IMG/VR virus record: IMGVR_UViG_3300049448_000340
Coordinates: 16,219 to 80,218 of that record
DNA: 64,000 bases
DNA from: a virus
Reading direction: 5' to 3' (one strand)
A program made the translations under genes and the position numbers. Of this stretch, positions 1 through 7,426 are shown piece after piece. Each line of letters starts with the position of its first letter. The first letter of the stretch is position 1. Under the pieces are notes generated by a model. It was not told the origin of the DNA. It ran no database searches and saw only the letters and a list, made by a program, of their open reading frames with translations.

Positions 1-891
1 CACTCAGGCGGTCTACATGTGGTGGACAACGTCCACTTCATGAACCGGGAGCTCAAGCAGCGCATCTCGGACGAGCTATGTCGAGTGACCACTGAGCCCA
101 ACCCGCACATCGAAATGCGAAAGTACTTCACGAACACTGACGAGCTGAGGTTTCCTGTAAGAGCGGCATTTGCGTTCACAGCCATCCAGCCTCCATTCCT
201 CAATGAGGACTTGATCCAAAGGTCGGTCACTTTCAAGACAGCCTTTGTCGAGCGAGAGCCTGAAGGGGATTGGGTCACGGACACCCTGGAGGAAAGAGGC
301 GGGAGGGAAGCTTGGGTCGCACACCACCTGGTGTTCCTGCATCTCTTCCTGAAACAAGTGTGGGAACCAGACTTCCGAACGCAACACCGGCTAGCCCATC
401 TCGAACAAGCTCTGACAGTAGCATCCCGCGTGCTCGACTTAGACAACTTATCGCAAGAGGTCTTCGCGGACTACCACGAACATATGTCGGTGATAGGCCA
501 GGTCGATCCTACCAAGGACGTAACACCAGCGCCTATTGAGATCCAACAGTTAGTACCTCCATCGCCACCCCCGGGTCAAGTATTCGGTCAGACGCTCCTG
601 CGAAACCAAGCAACACAGATTGCAGCAACGGACTGGGTGCTCCAGGGGATCAGAGACTTCTTAGCCCACAGATTCCCCAATCTCCAGGGCGAGTCAGAAC
701 GGTTTGGTGCGGGAGACGTTTCTGATTGGTGCATGGGTCAGGATGAGTACCAGGACAATGAGATCCTCACTAACTCCCGCAAGCTTGGGAAGTACATGTC
801 TGATAGGATCTCGACCTTGAGTATGGTCCTAAATATCAGGTCAGCTGGTTCGTTCCAGAACAAACAGACCTATCGCCAACACAGCAGGTGA
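1..891 (+). CDS. C-terminal part of a phage replication ATPase (primase/SF3-helicase-like), cut by the window edge
   Basis: The reading frame is open from base 1, so the gene begins outside the window. The visible part starts just before a Walker B-like strand (LHVVDNV). It continues with a block (ISDELCRVTT, then RKYFTNTDELRFPVRA, then DLIQRSV) that resembles the sensor region of the P-loop ATPases that follow primase domains in many phages and plasmids. In those proteins the ATPase acts as a replicative helicase or helicase loader. The last 120 residues show no motif I know. The stop overlaps the start of the next gene. The family call rests on this partial motif pattern; the Walker A loop is not visible. 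Confidence 0.6.
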   Translation, partial: HSGGLHVVDNVHFMNRELKQRISDELCRVTTEPNPHIEMRKYFTNTDELRFPVRAAFAFTAIQPPFLNEDLIQRSVTFKTAFVEREPEGDWVTDTLEERGGREAWVAHHLVFLHLFLKQVWEPDFRTQHRLAHLEQALTVASRVLDLDNLSQEVFADYHEHMSVIGQVDPTKDVTPAPIEIQQLVPPSPPPGQVFGQTLLRNQATQIAATDWVLQGIRDFLAHRFPNLQGESERFGAGDVSDWCMGQDEYQDNEILTNSRKLGKYMSDRISTLSMVLNIRSAGSFQNKQTYRQHSR

Positions 892-1688
892 TGAGAGATA
901 CTATGGGAGTAATGTCGGATCTGGAAACACTGGCTGCGATCGACGACGGTCGTGTCATCATCTGGCCCTTCGATCGGCAATCACTCAATACCAGCTCGTA
1001 CGACATTCGCCTTGGTGAATTCTACTACGAGGAACACCGTCCGTCCCTTGCCACGAGGGCCCGCGCTTTACTGACTCCGAAGCGCGCAATGGTTTTCAAC
1101 CCGTACGACAAAGAGCATGTCGATCGAGTCTGGGGCAAGGACGAAGATTTCCTACGAGCAAAGCCAGCCAAGGAAGTCTTGAGGTCCTATATCTCGTCGG
1201 ACTGGATGGGGATCGAACAGCGTGACCTCCTAACTACAGGGATTCATCCAGACGACCTCATCATCCTGGTGGGTCCGCGACGTACCATCCTAGCCCACTC
1301 CCAGGAGTTCATCGGGGGCGTACGCTACGCCACTTCCATGATGAAAGCAAGGTCGAGCTGGGGGCGAAGCTTCGTCGAGGTATGCAAGTGTGCTGGCTGG
1401 GGTGACATCGGGTTCTTCAATCGCTGGACAATGGAGATCACGAACAACTCCTACTGGTACTCCATCCCCCTAGTAGTAGGCAGGCGGATCGCACAGATTG
1501 CCCTCCTGACCACTGGTGAGATCCAGGGAGACTCCTACTCGACGGAGCAATCCAAGTACCAGACGTCCGAGAAGCTCGATGACGTCATCACTACTTGGCA
1601 TCCCCGCCTACTCAAACCAGGCTTGTGGCGTGACAGAGACATCGTGCGGATGCCTGCAATGCCTGAGCAACTTCCTCTAGCGGCCTAA
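888..1688 (+). CDS. dCTP deaminase / dUTPase-superfamily protein
   Basis: The N-terminal SSYDIRLG matches the motif in which dCTP deaminases carry a conserved Asp-x-Arg-Leu-Gly. The later ARSSWGRS, GWGDIGFFNRWTMEITNNS and GRRIAQIALL segments fit the RSS motif, the glycine/NS motif and the closing strand of that fold. Dcd enzymes turn dCTP into dUTP, feeding thymidylate synthesis; here a ThyX gene lies downstream. At about 266 residues it is longer than the usual 190 or so, with an insertion around residues 45-105, so substrate specificity is uncertain. GTG at 888 overlaps the previous stop; ATG at 891, 903 or 912 are alternative starts. Confidence 0.72.
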   Translation: MMRDTMGVMSDLETLAAIDDGRVIIWPFDRQSLNTSSYDIRLGEFYYEEHRPSLATRARALLTPKRAMVFNPYDKEHVDRVWGKDEDFLRAKPAKEVLRSYISSDWMGIEQRDLLTTGIHPDDLIILVGPRRTILAHSQEFIGGVRYATSMMKARSSWGRSFVEVCKCAGWGDIGFFNRWTMEITNNSYWYSIPLVVGRRIAQIALLTTGEIQGDSYSTEQSKYQTSEKLDDVITTWHPRLLKPGLWRDRDIVRMPAMPEQLPLAA

Positions 1689-1691
1689 TAC

Positions 1692-2156
1692 ATGCCCAAC
1701 CACGGTAAGGGTCCTCCTAAGAAGCAGTTCTGCCCTAAAGGTCATGATACCTTTAAGGTAGGAAGGACCCGGAATGGCCGATGTAGAGATTGTAACGACA
1801 TTCGATATGCATCACGCACAGATCAAGAGCGCAGGGATGAACGACGTCGCCGAAGGTATAGGCAGCAGAGAGCCATAGTCGAGAAGTGTGCCCAAGTAGC
1901 CTCTAACTACCTATCATCGTTCCCTAACGACTTCATCGGTGCAGTAGAAGCGGCGTTCCAAGTTCTTCCTGATCATGCCCGTACGATGCTTGTACCTTCT
2001 CCAGAGACAATAGCTGCCCTTAAGAGGCCCGACTATGAAGATTACTCTCTGCGGCTCCACCAAGTTCGAAGGTCTGTTCTTCGCTTGGGACAAAGCTCTA
2101 ACGACAATGGGTCACATCGTCTACAGTCTGGGAGCCTTCCCAGCAGTAGAGAATAA
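1692..2156 (+). CDS. Small zinc-ribbon-like basic protein
   Basis: I do not recognise a family. Residues 14-35 hold CPKGH and CRDCN, a four-cysteine/histidine zinc-binding pattern resembling the front half of many phage HNH nucleases, followed by an arginine-rich stretch (ERRDERRRRRYRQQR) that could bind nucleic acid. No HNH catalytic segment follows. The last 40 residues overlap the next gene in another frame and look like low-information sequence, so the true end may differ if there is a sequence error. It starts three bases after the dCTP deaminase-like gene and is probably co-translated. Confidence 0.55.
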   Translation: MPNHGKGPPKKQFCPKGHDTFKVGRTRNGRCRDCNDIRYASRTDQERRDERRRRRYRQQRAIVEKCAQVASNYLSSFPNDFIGAVEAAFQVLPDHARTMLVPSPETIAALKRPDYEDYSLRLHQVRRSVLRLGQSSNDNGSHRLQSGSLPSSRE

Positions 2157-2475
2157 GGACCGAGAGAGCAAAGGCTATCTGACGGATGAACAGAAGGAGA
2201 TCTTCGATCTAGTCTACTATGCCAAGATTGAGGAGTCCGACGCCATCCTAGTCCTCAATCCGGGCAACTACATCGGTGAGAGCTGCCGGCGAGAAATAGC
2301 CTGGGCCCGTATCCGGAATAAGAAGGTCTACTGGCTGAAGGCTCCAGTATTAGGACCTGGAGAAGCCTGGATCGAGGGAGAAACCAGCGTCGATAGTATA
2401 CCAGGCTTCCAACGGTACACCTATAAATATGGGCTGCCTGAGCAGTTCAATGGTGATGGTAGTGATCCCCGATGA
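2035..2475 (+). CDS. Nucleoside 2-deoxyribosyltransferase-like protein
   Basis: The N terminus MKITLCGSTKF is the typical first strand and loop of the nucleoside 2-deoxyribosyltransferase / DUF4406-like Rossmann fold. The segment SDAILVLNPGNYIGESCRREIAWA matches the conserved Asp and Glu region of that superfamily. Known members swap bases between deoxynucleosides or cleave N-glycosidic bonds of (deoxy)nucleotides. In this phage it would fit the nucleotide-pool group with Dcd, ThyX and NrdJ. An AGG sits just before the ATG. The gene overlaps the end of the upstream zinc-ribbon ORF by about 120 bases, which is long for this genome. Exact substrate unknown. Confidence 0.68.
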   Translation: MKITLCGSTKFEGLFFAWDKALTTMGHIVYSLGAFPAVENKDRESKGYLTDEQKEIFDLVYYAKIEESDAILVLNPGNYIGESCRREIAWARIRNKKVYWLKAPVLGPGEAWIEGETSVDSIPGFQRYTYKYGLPEQFNGDGSDPR

Positions 2476-2738
2476 ACATCCAACGTATCCAAGGGGCCAC
2501 AAGAGTCCTAGGTAAGTCGCAGGGCTACCTAGGTTTGCCAGTCAGAGACCAGGTTATGGACTGCCCTCCAGCTGGGATAGTCCCAACCATGACGACAGCG
2601 TGGGAACCTACTCCGGACGAGCTGGAGGCTATAGCTAGAGGCGCTCCAGTCTACGTCAGAATCTTCGGTACAATGCATCCACCCATCACCGTATACGTAG
2701 GCGAACCCCCAGGGGACGAGGACAATGTTGGAACTTGA
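2472..2738 (+). CDS. Hypothetical small protein
   Basis: I do not recognise the 88-residue product. The C-terminal half (TPDELEAIARGAPVYVRIFG, then PPITVYVGEP) reads like a compact alpha/beta phage accessory domain. ATG at 2472 overlaps the upstream stop (ATGA), and the end overlaps the next gene by 14 bases, both consistent with translational coupling. An internal ATG at 2589 would give only the conserved-looking second half and is an alternative start. Confidence 0.55.
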   Translation: MNIQRIQGATRVLGKSQGYLGLPVRDQVMDCPPAGIVPTMTTAWEPTPDELEAIARGAPVYVRIFGTMHPPITVYVGEPPGDEDNVGT

Positions 2739-3102
2739 TCCGGGCCACAGGTACCTCCTGGACATCCTAGACGGGCCTCCCGATGAGAAGGTCGTCAAGG
2801 AATATGTCAAGCGTGAAGGGCCGAACTACCCAGGCAACGTAGGCCATCATTCAGGTCCGACGCTGCAGGAGAACTGGCGTGCCGATATCGCACGGCTCCA
2901 ACACGTGAACTCCCAGATCCCGTGCAACGAAACCTTAGCTGCTATCAGCCTTCTGAGGCAAGCTATGTTCCTACTGGAAAGCAGAGCCAAGAGGACTCAC
3001 GGGCAAGTTCTGCCTTGTGTTGACCTTGACACGATCGAGCATTATCCCACCTGCAAAACCTGCGGTCATATCCTCTGCACCATCCACCAAGGGGCTTTAT
3101 GA
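2725..3102 (+). CDS. Conserved-looking phage protein of unknown function
   Basis: The 125-residue protein has an ordered layout: an N-terminal LDPGHRYLLDILDG, a central REGPNYPGNVGHHSG loop, a helical pair (ADIARLQHVNSQIPCNETLAAISLLRQAMFLLESRA) and a C-terminal CKTCGHILC. I have the impression that similar proteins are common hypotheticals in phages and prophages, but I cannot assign a function. The helical pair followed by a CxxC...C cluster suggests a small regulator or binding protein. It overlaps both neighbours by a few bases within the operon. Confidence 0.6.
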   Translation: MLELDPGHRYLLDILDGPPDEKVVKEYVKREGPNYPGNVGHHSGPTLQENWRADIARLQHVNSQIPCNETLAAISLLRQAMFLLESRAKRTHGQVLPCVDLDTIEHYPTCKTCGHILCTIHQGAL

Positions 3103-3632
3103 TGCCAGCCAAACCAGATCTGTGTGTCGACTTCGACGGTGTCATCCACTCCTACACCTCAGGATGGCATGGATCACACATCGTAGCTGACCCTCCTGTC
3201 CCAGGAGTCTTCCAATGGCTCTATAGGGCTCAACAGTACTGGAGGGTGAATATCTATTCCTCACGCTCAAAAGAAGCGGCAGGCATTCAAGCGATGAAGC
3301 TCTACTGTAAGGAACATGCGACCAAAGAGCTACAAACACCATCTGCGATCAAGGACTTCCTGCAGAACCTACAATGGCCGACGCAGAAGCCTGCAGCCAA
3401 CATGACGATCGATGATCGAGCATTCTGCTTCCAAGGCAACTGGGACGATCCGGCTCTCGACCCTCGAGTGCTTCTGCAGTTCAAACCGTGGAACAAGCGC
3501 GGCCCGGAGACTCGTACCCTTCCGTTTCACATTCAACACTTGATCGACGCCATCAACATTGACCAGAAGGACCTGGCTATCCACTTGGAGGCCTCCATCC
3601 TCAAGGAATTGTACGGACCTGTGACAAGGTGA
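3099..3632 (+). CDS. HAD-superfamily phosphatase-like protein
   Basis: LCVDFDGVIHSY near residue 8 is HAD motif I, in which the first aspartate is the nucleophile. NIYSSRS at about residue 50 fits motif II, and NMTIDDRAFCFQG at about residue 100 fits the acidic motif IV region. HAD phosphatases of this size in phages act on nucleotides, polynucleotide 3'-phosphates or sugars; the substrate cannot be read here. The gene overlaps the upstream stop (ATGATG) and ends the first gene run before promoter P1. Confidence 0.68.
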   Translation: MMPAKPDLCVDFDGVIHSYTSGWHGSHIVADPPVPGVFQWLYRAQQYWRVNIYSSRSKEAAGIQAMKLYCKEHATKELQTPSAIKDFLQNLQWPTQKPAANMTIDDRAFCFQGNWDDPALDPRVLLQFKPWNKRGPETRTLPFHIQHLIDAINIDQKDLAIHLEASILKELYGPVTR

Positions 3633-3687
3633 CCCGACCAATTTCCACGGACCATAATTTTACCCTAGAGGAACCGCAAAATAACTC

Positions 3688-3717
3688 TTGCGTGCCCCTT
3701 AGGATCTATTGTATAAT
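3688..3717 (+). promoter_or_regulatory. Promoter P1 of the phage promoter family
   Basis: TTGCGT (3688-3693) and TATAAT (3712-3717) are separated by 18 bases. The spacer contains CCCCTTAGG, the core shared with four other promoters in this window. An A/T tract (GCAAAATAAC) lies just upstream. The predicted start is near 3724, at a six-pair stem-loop (3723-3728 with 3735-3740) at the very 5' end of the message. It drives 3778 onward, up to the terminator at 8601. Confidence 0.72.
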
Positions 3718-3777
3718 CTATTTGTAAGTTGGAGCTTACAAGCTTCAATGGGTACTAGATCAAGGAGAGGACAAGTT

Positions 3778-4323
3778 ATGGCACAAGGACAACAGGATCG
3801 CCCGCAGGAAGCCATTCGCGAACCGGGTGCAGGGGCGTCGACCACGACCACATCGCCGGCGGCTTTGGCGACGGGATCGATGGCGAATACGGGAACGGTT
3901 GCCCCGACGACTGCGGCTCCGACCGACGGCAAGCCGGCGCCGACCGAAGAGCAGCTGCGTGCGGCTCGCGAGGTCGTTGCTCGGGCGAAGCAGGCGGGCG
4001 TCAAGCTGACGGCGTCGGGTGGGGGTCAGGCCCGCATCATGCTGCCGAACGGCGAATCGCGCGCTGCCTACATCAAGCGCCGGTGGGCCGAGAAGGCGGA
4101 ACGCGCCACGATCGTGAAGGAGATCCAGAGCGCCGGCCCGCCGCACGACAAGTGCACCTACCAGATCGTCTTCGCCGCGACCAAGGGCCTCCCCGGCGGT
4201 CCCGACAAGGACAAGCCGACGGGCGATGACGGCAAGACCTATTCGCTGCAGCCGCCGAAGCCTGGCGCGTCGCCGGCAGCCTCGCAGACGAACCAGGGTG
4301 CATCGGCAGCCGCCGCGGAGTAA
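3778..4323 (+). CDS. Alanine-rich protein of unknown function, first gene after promoter P1
   Basis: ATG 3778 follows AAGGAGAGGAC, a strong ribosome site, so I prefer it to the upstream ATG at 3709, which lies over the promoter. The 181-residue product has low-complexity Ala/Thr/Pro ends and a middle domain (LRAAREVVARAKQAG through RAAYIKRRWAEKAERATIVKEI) with two charged helices. No known domain seen. Codons are strongly G/C-ending (cgc, ctg, gcg, aag), unlike the neighbouring genes but like the single-strand binding protein and virion genes. This suggests high expression. A 14-base palindrome follows the stop, then the structured RNA at 4341. Confidence 0.7.
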   Translation: MAQGQQDRPQEAIREPGAGASTTTTSPAALATGSMANTGTVAPTTAAPTDGKPAPTEEQLRAAREVVARAKQAGVKLTASGGGQARIMLPNGESRAAYIKRRWAEKAERATIVKEIQSAGPPHDKCTYQIVFAATKGLPGGPDKDKPTGDDGKTYSLQPPKPGASPAASQTNQGASAAAAE

Positions 4324-4327
4324 CGAA

Positions 4328-4341
4328 TCACTGGCCAGTGA
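4328..4341 (+). repeat. Perfect 14-base palindrome after a highly biased gene
   Basis: TCACTGGCCAGTGA reads the same on both strands, directly after the stop of the gene ending at 4323. It lacks a T tract, so it is not a simple terminator. It could be a processing hairpin or dimeric protein site at the junction between mRNA and the structured RNA downstream. Confidence 0.55.
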
Positions 4342-4816
4342 GCTGAAGTACGGGCCGCTATGGGTTGGAGGCTAGCGCCTCCTTCCCTGCTCTCGTACGT
4401 TGGTCGGAAACAAACCATCGGCAAGGCCAGCGACCCGTACTCAGCGACGAGTCCAACGTTGTCAAGGTCCGACGTCATGAACAGGATGCACGCCCCGGTA
4501 CGCAGCCTGCAAGCATCGCCGAGGGCTCCTTTGATGGAGGTAGGCGAGGAAGCGGTAGGCTGTGGGCATAAGTCCTAGGCAAACCCGGGGTATTGGAGGA
4601 CGGCGGTTTGCGTGTGCTCCCTAGGTTGACCATGCTACGACCGTTCCCGAGGCTTTGGGGGTTGTGCCTGACGAACAGATGACGCTGCGTGAAACAACCT
4701 CCACTGTTTTAGTAGGGACGGCTTCGGAGGGTGTGCCGTAAACACCTTCCACTCTGACGTGATGTGCCGCTATCGAGCTAGCGACATGTTACTCCTCAAA
4801 ACTTGGCCCGGTAGCT
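4341..4816 (+). ncRNA. Candidate large structured non-coding RNA (about 475 nt)
   Basis: No convincing reading frame covers this stretch, although genes are otherwise packed. It has many complementary blocks. 4341-4344 plus 4349-4356 pair with 4805-4816, closing the ends. GGAGGC tagc GCCTCC is a hairpin at 4367-4382. 4397-4403 pairs with 4453-4459, 4574-4585 (CCTAGGCAAACC) with 4605-4610 and 4620-4625, 4657-4665 with 4694-4702, and 4726-4734 with 4742-4750 (nine pairs each, one G-U). It lies between a strongly expressed gene and a RuvC-like gene, on the P1 transcript. I cannot match it to tmRNA, RNase P, a group I intron, GOLLD or ROOL by eye. It could also act as a leader for the gene at 4824. 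Confidence 0.6.
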
Positions 4817-4823
4817 GTAACTT

Positions 4824-5381
4824 ATGGACTCGCCCCAGGCGCTAACACTTGCTGAGTTAGTCGGCGAAGGAGCGGTTTCGCAGCTGCCGGGCTCTTCTTT
4901 TTTCGAGTTCTACCAAAAGGTAAAGGGGCGACCACCAGTCGAAACCCTACCGTACGAGATTATAGGCTTGGACCCTGGAGAGACCACAGGCGTCAGTGTT
5001 TGGACCAGGACAGGCTCGGAATTCCAGGTGCAGTCATTCCAGATCAACACCTCCATCATCGAATGGGGCGTTGACAAGTTTAACATCCTACTCCAACGTT
5101 CTCCAGGCAAGTGTGTAGTCATAGAGAACTACCGCGTGTATAGTTGGAAGGCCAAGATACATAGCTGGCAGGAGCTCCTCACTCCCCGGTTGATCGGGGT
5201 GGCTGAGACCTTCTGCCGTCTGGGTTCGATCCCGATCGTCAAGCAGATGGCACAACAAGGGAAGTCGTTCGCAACTGACGACAAGCTAGAACAATGGGGC
5301 CTCTACCTTAAGGGGAGACCTCATGCCATGGATGCTACACGTCACGTCTGTCAGCTACTACTCTTCGGAGAATGGAAGTAA
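4824..5381 (+). CDS. RuvC-like Holliday junction resolvase
   Basis: IIGLDPGETTGVSVW places the first catalytic aspartate at residue 50 after an RNase H-fold strand. VVIENYRVYSWK supplies the acidic residue of the second strand near residue 99. The C-terminal ATDDKLEQWG and HAMDATRH segments resemble the DxxR/K and final Asp region of phage RuvC proteins. Such enzymes cut branched DNA before packaging or during recombination. At 185 residues it has the usual size. It starts eight bases after the structured RNA, so its expression may be linked to that element. Confidence 0.72.
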   Translation: MDSPQALTLAELVGEGAVSQLPGSSFFEFYQKVKGRPPVETLPYEIIGLDPGETTGVSVWTRTGSEFQVQSFQINTSIIEWGVDKFNILLQRSPGKCVVIENYRVYSWKAKIHSWQELLTPRLIGVAETFCRLGSIPIVKQMAQQGKSFATDDKLEQWGLYLKGRPHAMDATRHVCQLLLFGEWK

Positions 5382-6124
5382 TGATGCAAAGGAGCAAGTC
5401 AGCAATCGTAGCTTTGCTCCTAGCCACAACGGCTTGCGGAGGATCACCCTTGGCTCCGCTTCAGCCGGGAAAGGTCAGGATCTCCGACCCTATGCAGTAC
5501 CTGGCTCAATCGCGAGCACCCGACGGTAACGTAGCAACTCCCCTACACGACTACGACCCGATAGCTTATCGCAGGTTCGACTTCGGGCACTCTCAAGCGT
5601 CAGACAGCTTCCTGACTGGCCCGACTTCGGCGATCACAACCTGGAGCTACTCTCCCTGGAATGAGTTCACCGACGCCAACGGTGATGGTGGGGAGACCTA
5701 TGAGCTCCAGGGCGATAAGGTGTTGATCACCAGCACGAAGCATATGGGCATCCCTACGACAGCCATCTCATGGGTCGCCCTACGTACCGACACCGTAGAT
5801 TGCTCGCAGGGTTGGACGACCTACTCTCCACTCGAGCGAGGGTGTAGAGTAGCAGTCACATACCCGAACATCGGACCAGTAGACACGATCGTCAGTGAGC
5901 ATCTCAACCCAGTTGAACAGTTTGTTGAACGCATATTCCTGGGACGAGGCTGGGGCAGACTAGCATGGCAGACGTTCCGAGCCTCGGGACAGCCAGTCAA
6001 GGACCGTTGCCCCGACTTCGGATGGAGCACCTATGCGAGCTGGGCTCTAACCGATTGTCGGTATGCCCTCAATGTCGAGCAGGCATCAGGCAATCTAACA
6101 GGAAAGAATCTCTGGCACCCCTAG
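5381..6124 (+). CDS. Phage-encoded lipoprotein
   Basis: The N terminus (basic MMQRSKS, hydrophobic AIVALLLATTA, then Cys-Gly-Gly) is a lipoprotein signal peptide with a lipobox ending TTAC. The mature protein, about 225 residues, would be attached to a membrane of the infected cell. It contains four further cysteines (DCSQGW, RGCRVAV, DRCPDFG, TDCRYAL) that could form disulfides in the periplasm or outside. I recognise no family. Phage lipoproteins of known role often block superinfection by other phages, but this is inference. ATG 5381 overlaps the resolvase stop; ATG 5372 and 5384 are alternatives. Confidence 0.65.
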   Translation: MMQRSKSAIVALLLATTACGGSPLAPLQPGKVRISDPMQYLAQSRAPDGNVATPLHDYDPIAYRRFDFGHSQASDSFLTGPTSAITTWSYSPWNEFTDANGDGGETYELQGDKVLITSTKHMGIPTTAISWVALRTDTVDCSQGWTTYSPLERGCRVAVTYPNIGPVDTIVSEHLNPVEQFVERIFLGRGWGRLAWQTFRASGQPVKDRCPDFGWSTYASWALTDCRYALNVEQASGNLTGKNLWHP

Positions 6125-6147
6125 TAAGCGAGCGGGATAACCTAACC

Positions 6148-6717
6148 ATGCAGTCCGATAATGAGAGAGCTTGGGAACGGAGTAAGCGAGAGGGCGTCAA
6201 CCCGAAAGACCTGATCGGGGTCACCAAAGTCCCCTTCCAAGTCGTTCCTTGGCCGGCTGTCGCTTACATGTCGTTCTGCATGTATGATGGAGGAGTCAAG
6301 TACGCTCCCGTCAACTGGCGTGACATCGCCGTCAAGCTAAGCATCTACGCCGAAGCTGGGCTAGGCCACTTCGCTTCGATCCTCGACGGCAAGGACTATG
6401 ATCCCGTCACTGCATTACACCATGCGGGCTATGCTATGTCGTGCGGAGCGATCATCCTTGATGCCTTGATCACCGACAGCCTCATCGACGACCGCTTTGC
6501 AGTGCGTCGCCAACGTCCAGGGGCTCTGGCATCACGCGACATCGTCGGCTACCCAGAAGGCAGGCCAGGTGCCATCAAGGAGATGATCGCCAAGCCTCTC
6601 CGTCTCGATCCTATCGGTTCTATACCGGTACCTCCGCCTCAACCGTCAGCAGATCCCGAACCGGTACCTGCACCTGAGAGTCTGGTCCCAGACGGAGGTC
6701 GGGAGGAGCCGTTCTAA
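6148..6717 (+). CDS. dATP/dGTP diphosphohydrolase N-terminal-like (DUF5664) protein
   Basis: NPKDLIGVTKVPFQVVPWPAV, then GGVKYAPVNWRD and DPVTALHHAGYAM, follow the pattern of the DUF5664 domain, which is named after the N-terminal part of dATP/dGTP diphosphohydrolases. The conserved Lys-Tyr-x-x-x-Asn-Trp-Arg and the HHAGYA helix are visible. The last 40 residues are a proline-rich tail. It may remodel the dNTP pool, but a lone domain is not proof of activity. The frame stays open upstream into the lipoprotein gene; ATG 6148, after the lipoprotein stop, is the sensible start. Confidence 0.65.
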   Translation: MQSDNERAWERSKREGVNPKDLIGVTKVPFQVVPWPAVAYMSFCMYDGGVKYAPVNWRDIAVKLSIYAEAGLGHFASILDGKDYDPVTALHHAGYAMSCGAIILDALITDSLIDDRFAVRRQRPGALASRDIVGYPEGRPGAIKEMIAKPLRLDPIGSIPVPPPQPSADPEPVPAPESLVPDGGREEPF

Positions 6718-6758
6718 CCTGCTCAACTAGCCAAAAACCAACCTGAGGAGTAACCACT

Positions 6759-7079
6759 ATGAAGATCAGAGCCCTCAAATATGGGACTCTAGAGGTAGTC
6801 GGAGCCGTCGAAATCCAGGACATGCAGATGTCCAGCGCCCATGCCTTCAAGCTTGAGGACAAGCCGGTCCCAGAGATGGTAGCTTGTGGCAAGACTCCCT
6901 ACTGGATCGACGACGAGAACAATCCTATTGTCGAGTACGACGGAGGCACCTGGGATATGCGCTCCACTCGGATGGAGTTCTTCCTGGAGGTCCCGGAGGA
7001 GTTCATCGGCCGACTGCCTGGCTGGATCCGCATGCCTCCTAAACCGATCATGGTCCTCGGCGACTTTACAAACTGCTGA
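6759..7079 (+). CDS. Hypothetical protein
   Basis: A clear ribosome site (CTGAGGAGTAA) precedes ATG 6759. The 106-residue product begins with beta-rich MKIRALKYGTLEVVGAVEI and ends with PGWIRMPPKPIMVLGD. I recognise no family, and there is no signal peptide or membrane segment. It is co-directional with close neighbours in the P1 transcript. Confidence 0.55.
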   Translation: MKIRALKYGTLEVVGAVEIQDMQMSSAHAFKLEDKPVPEMVACGKTPYWIDDENNPIVEYDGGTWDMRSTRMEFFLEVPEEFIGRLPGWIRMPPKPIMVLGDFTNC

Positions 7080-7090
7080 CGGCTAGTCCG

Positions 7091-7423
7091 ATGGCAAATC
7101 CTGAGGCGTACACGACCTATCTCGGGAATTCCTACTACGAATGGACTTCCTTCGAGAGAGGGTTTGATGTACCGACAGCCTTCATGGAGTCTGTTCGAGT
7201 TGGCTTCCACATGCCGAGGTGTGACATGTGCCAGGACTTCCCTGAGAAGCTCGAGATAGGTAGGCTCGTTAGGCCACTCATCCACGAGCCCTCAGGGCGA
7301 ATTATCCACATGCAGCATCTCGATACCGAAGTTCGGATCGAATGCCACGGCCATCGCTGGAGCTTCCAAGGGTCCCAAGCTGCTGCCTACCTAAACGCCA
7401 TGTTCGAGCCTGGACCCGGCTAG
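7091..7423 (+). CDS. Hypothetical protein with possible zinc site
   Basis: The 110-residue protein contains HMPRCDMCQDF and RIECHGHRW, which together give a Cys-x2-Cys and Cys-x-His pattern able to hold a metal. The remainder looks like a small alpha/beta domain. I recognise no family. It lies twelve bases after the previous gene and ends just before an HNH gene. Confidence 0.5.
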   Translation: MANPEAYTTYLGNSYYEWTSFERGFDVPTAFMESVRVGFHMPRCDMCQDFPEKLEIGRLVRPLIHEPSGRIIHMQHLDTEVRIECHGHRWSFQGSQAAAYLNAMFEPGPG

Positions 7424-7426
7424 CTA

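Noticed and set aside
2725-3102. Anti-CBASS/Thoeris sponge (Acb2/Tad1-like) protein
   Set aside because: The helical pair looked suggestive, but the sequence lacks the pattern I would expect and the call would be a guess.
3709-3777. Upstream start (ATG 3709) for the gene at 3778
   Set aside because: It would begin inside the -10 region and ahead of the predicted transcript start; ATG 3778 has a strong ribosome site.
4365-4578. Short open frames inside the structured RNA
   Set aside because: No ribosome site, unnatural composition, and the bases are used in long complementary pairings.
4341-4816. Group I intron or tmRNA
   Set aside because: The flanking genes are complete and would not be joined by splicing; no tRNA-like end or tag frame was seen.
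6148-6717. Evidence for a 2-aminoadenine (Z) genome from the DUF5664 domain
   Set aside because: No PurZ-like or DatZ-like gene was seen; this domain alone is found in many phages.
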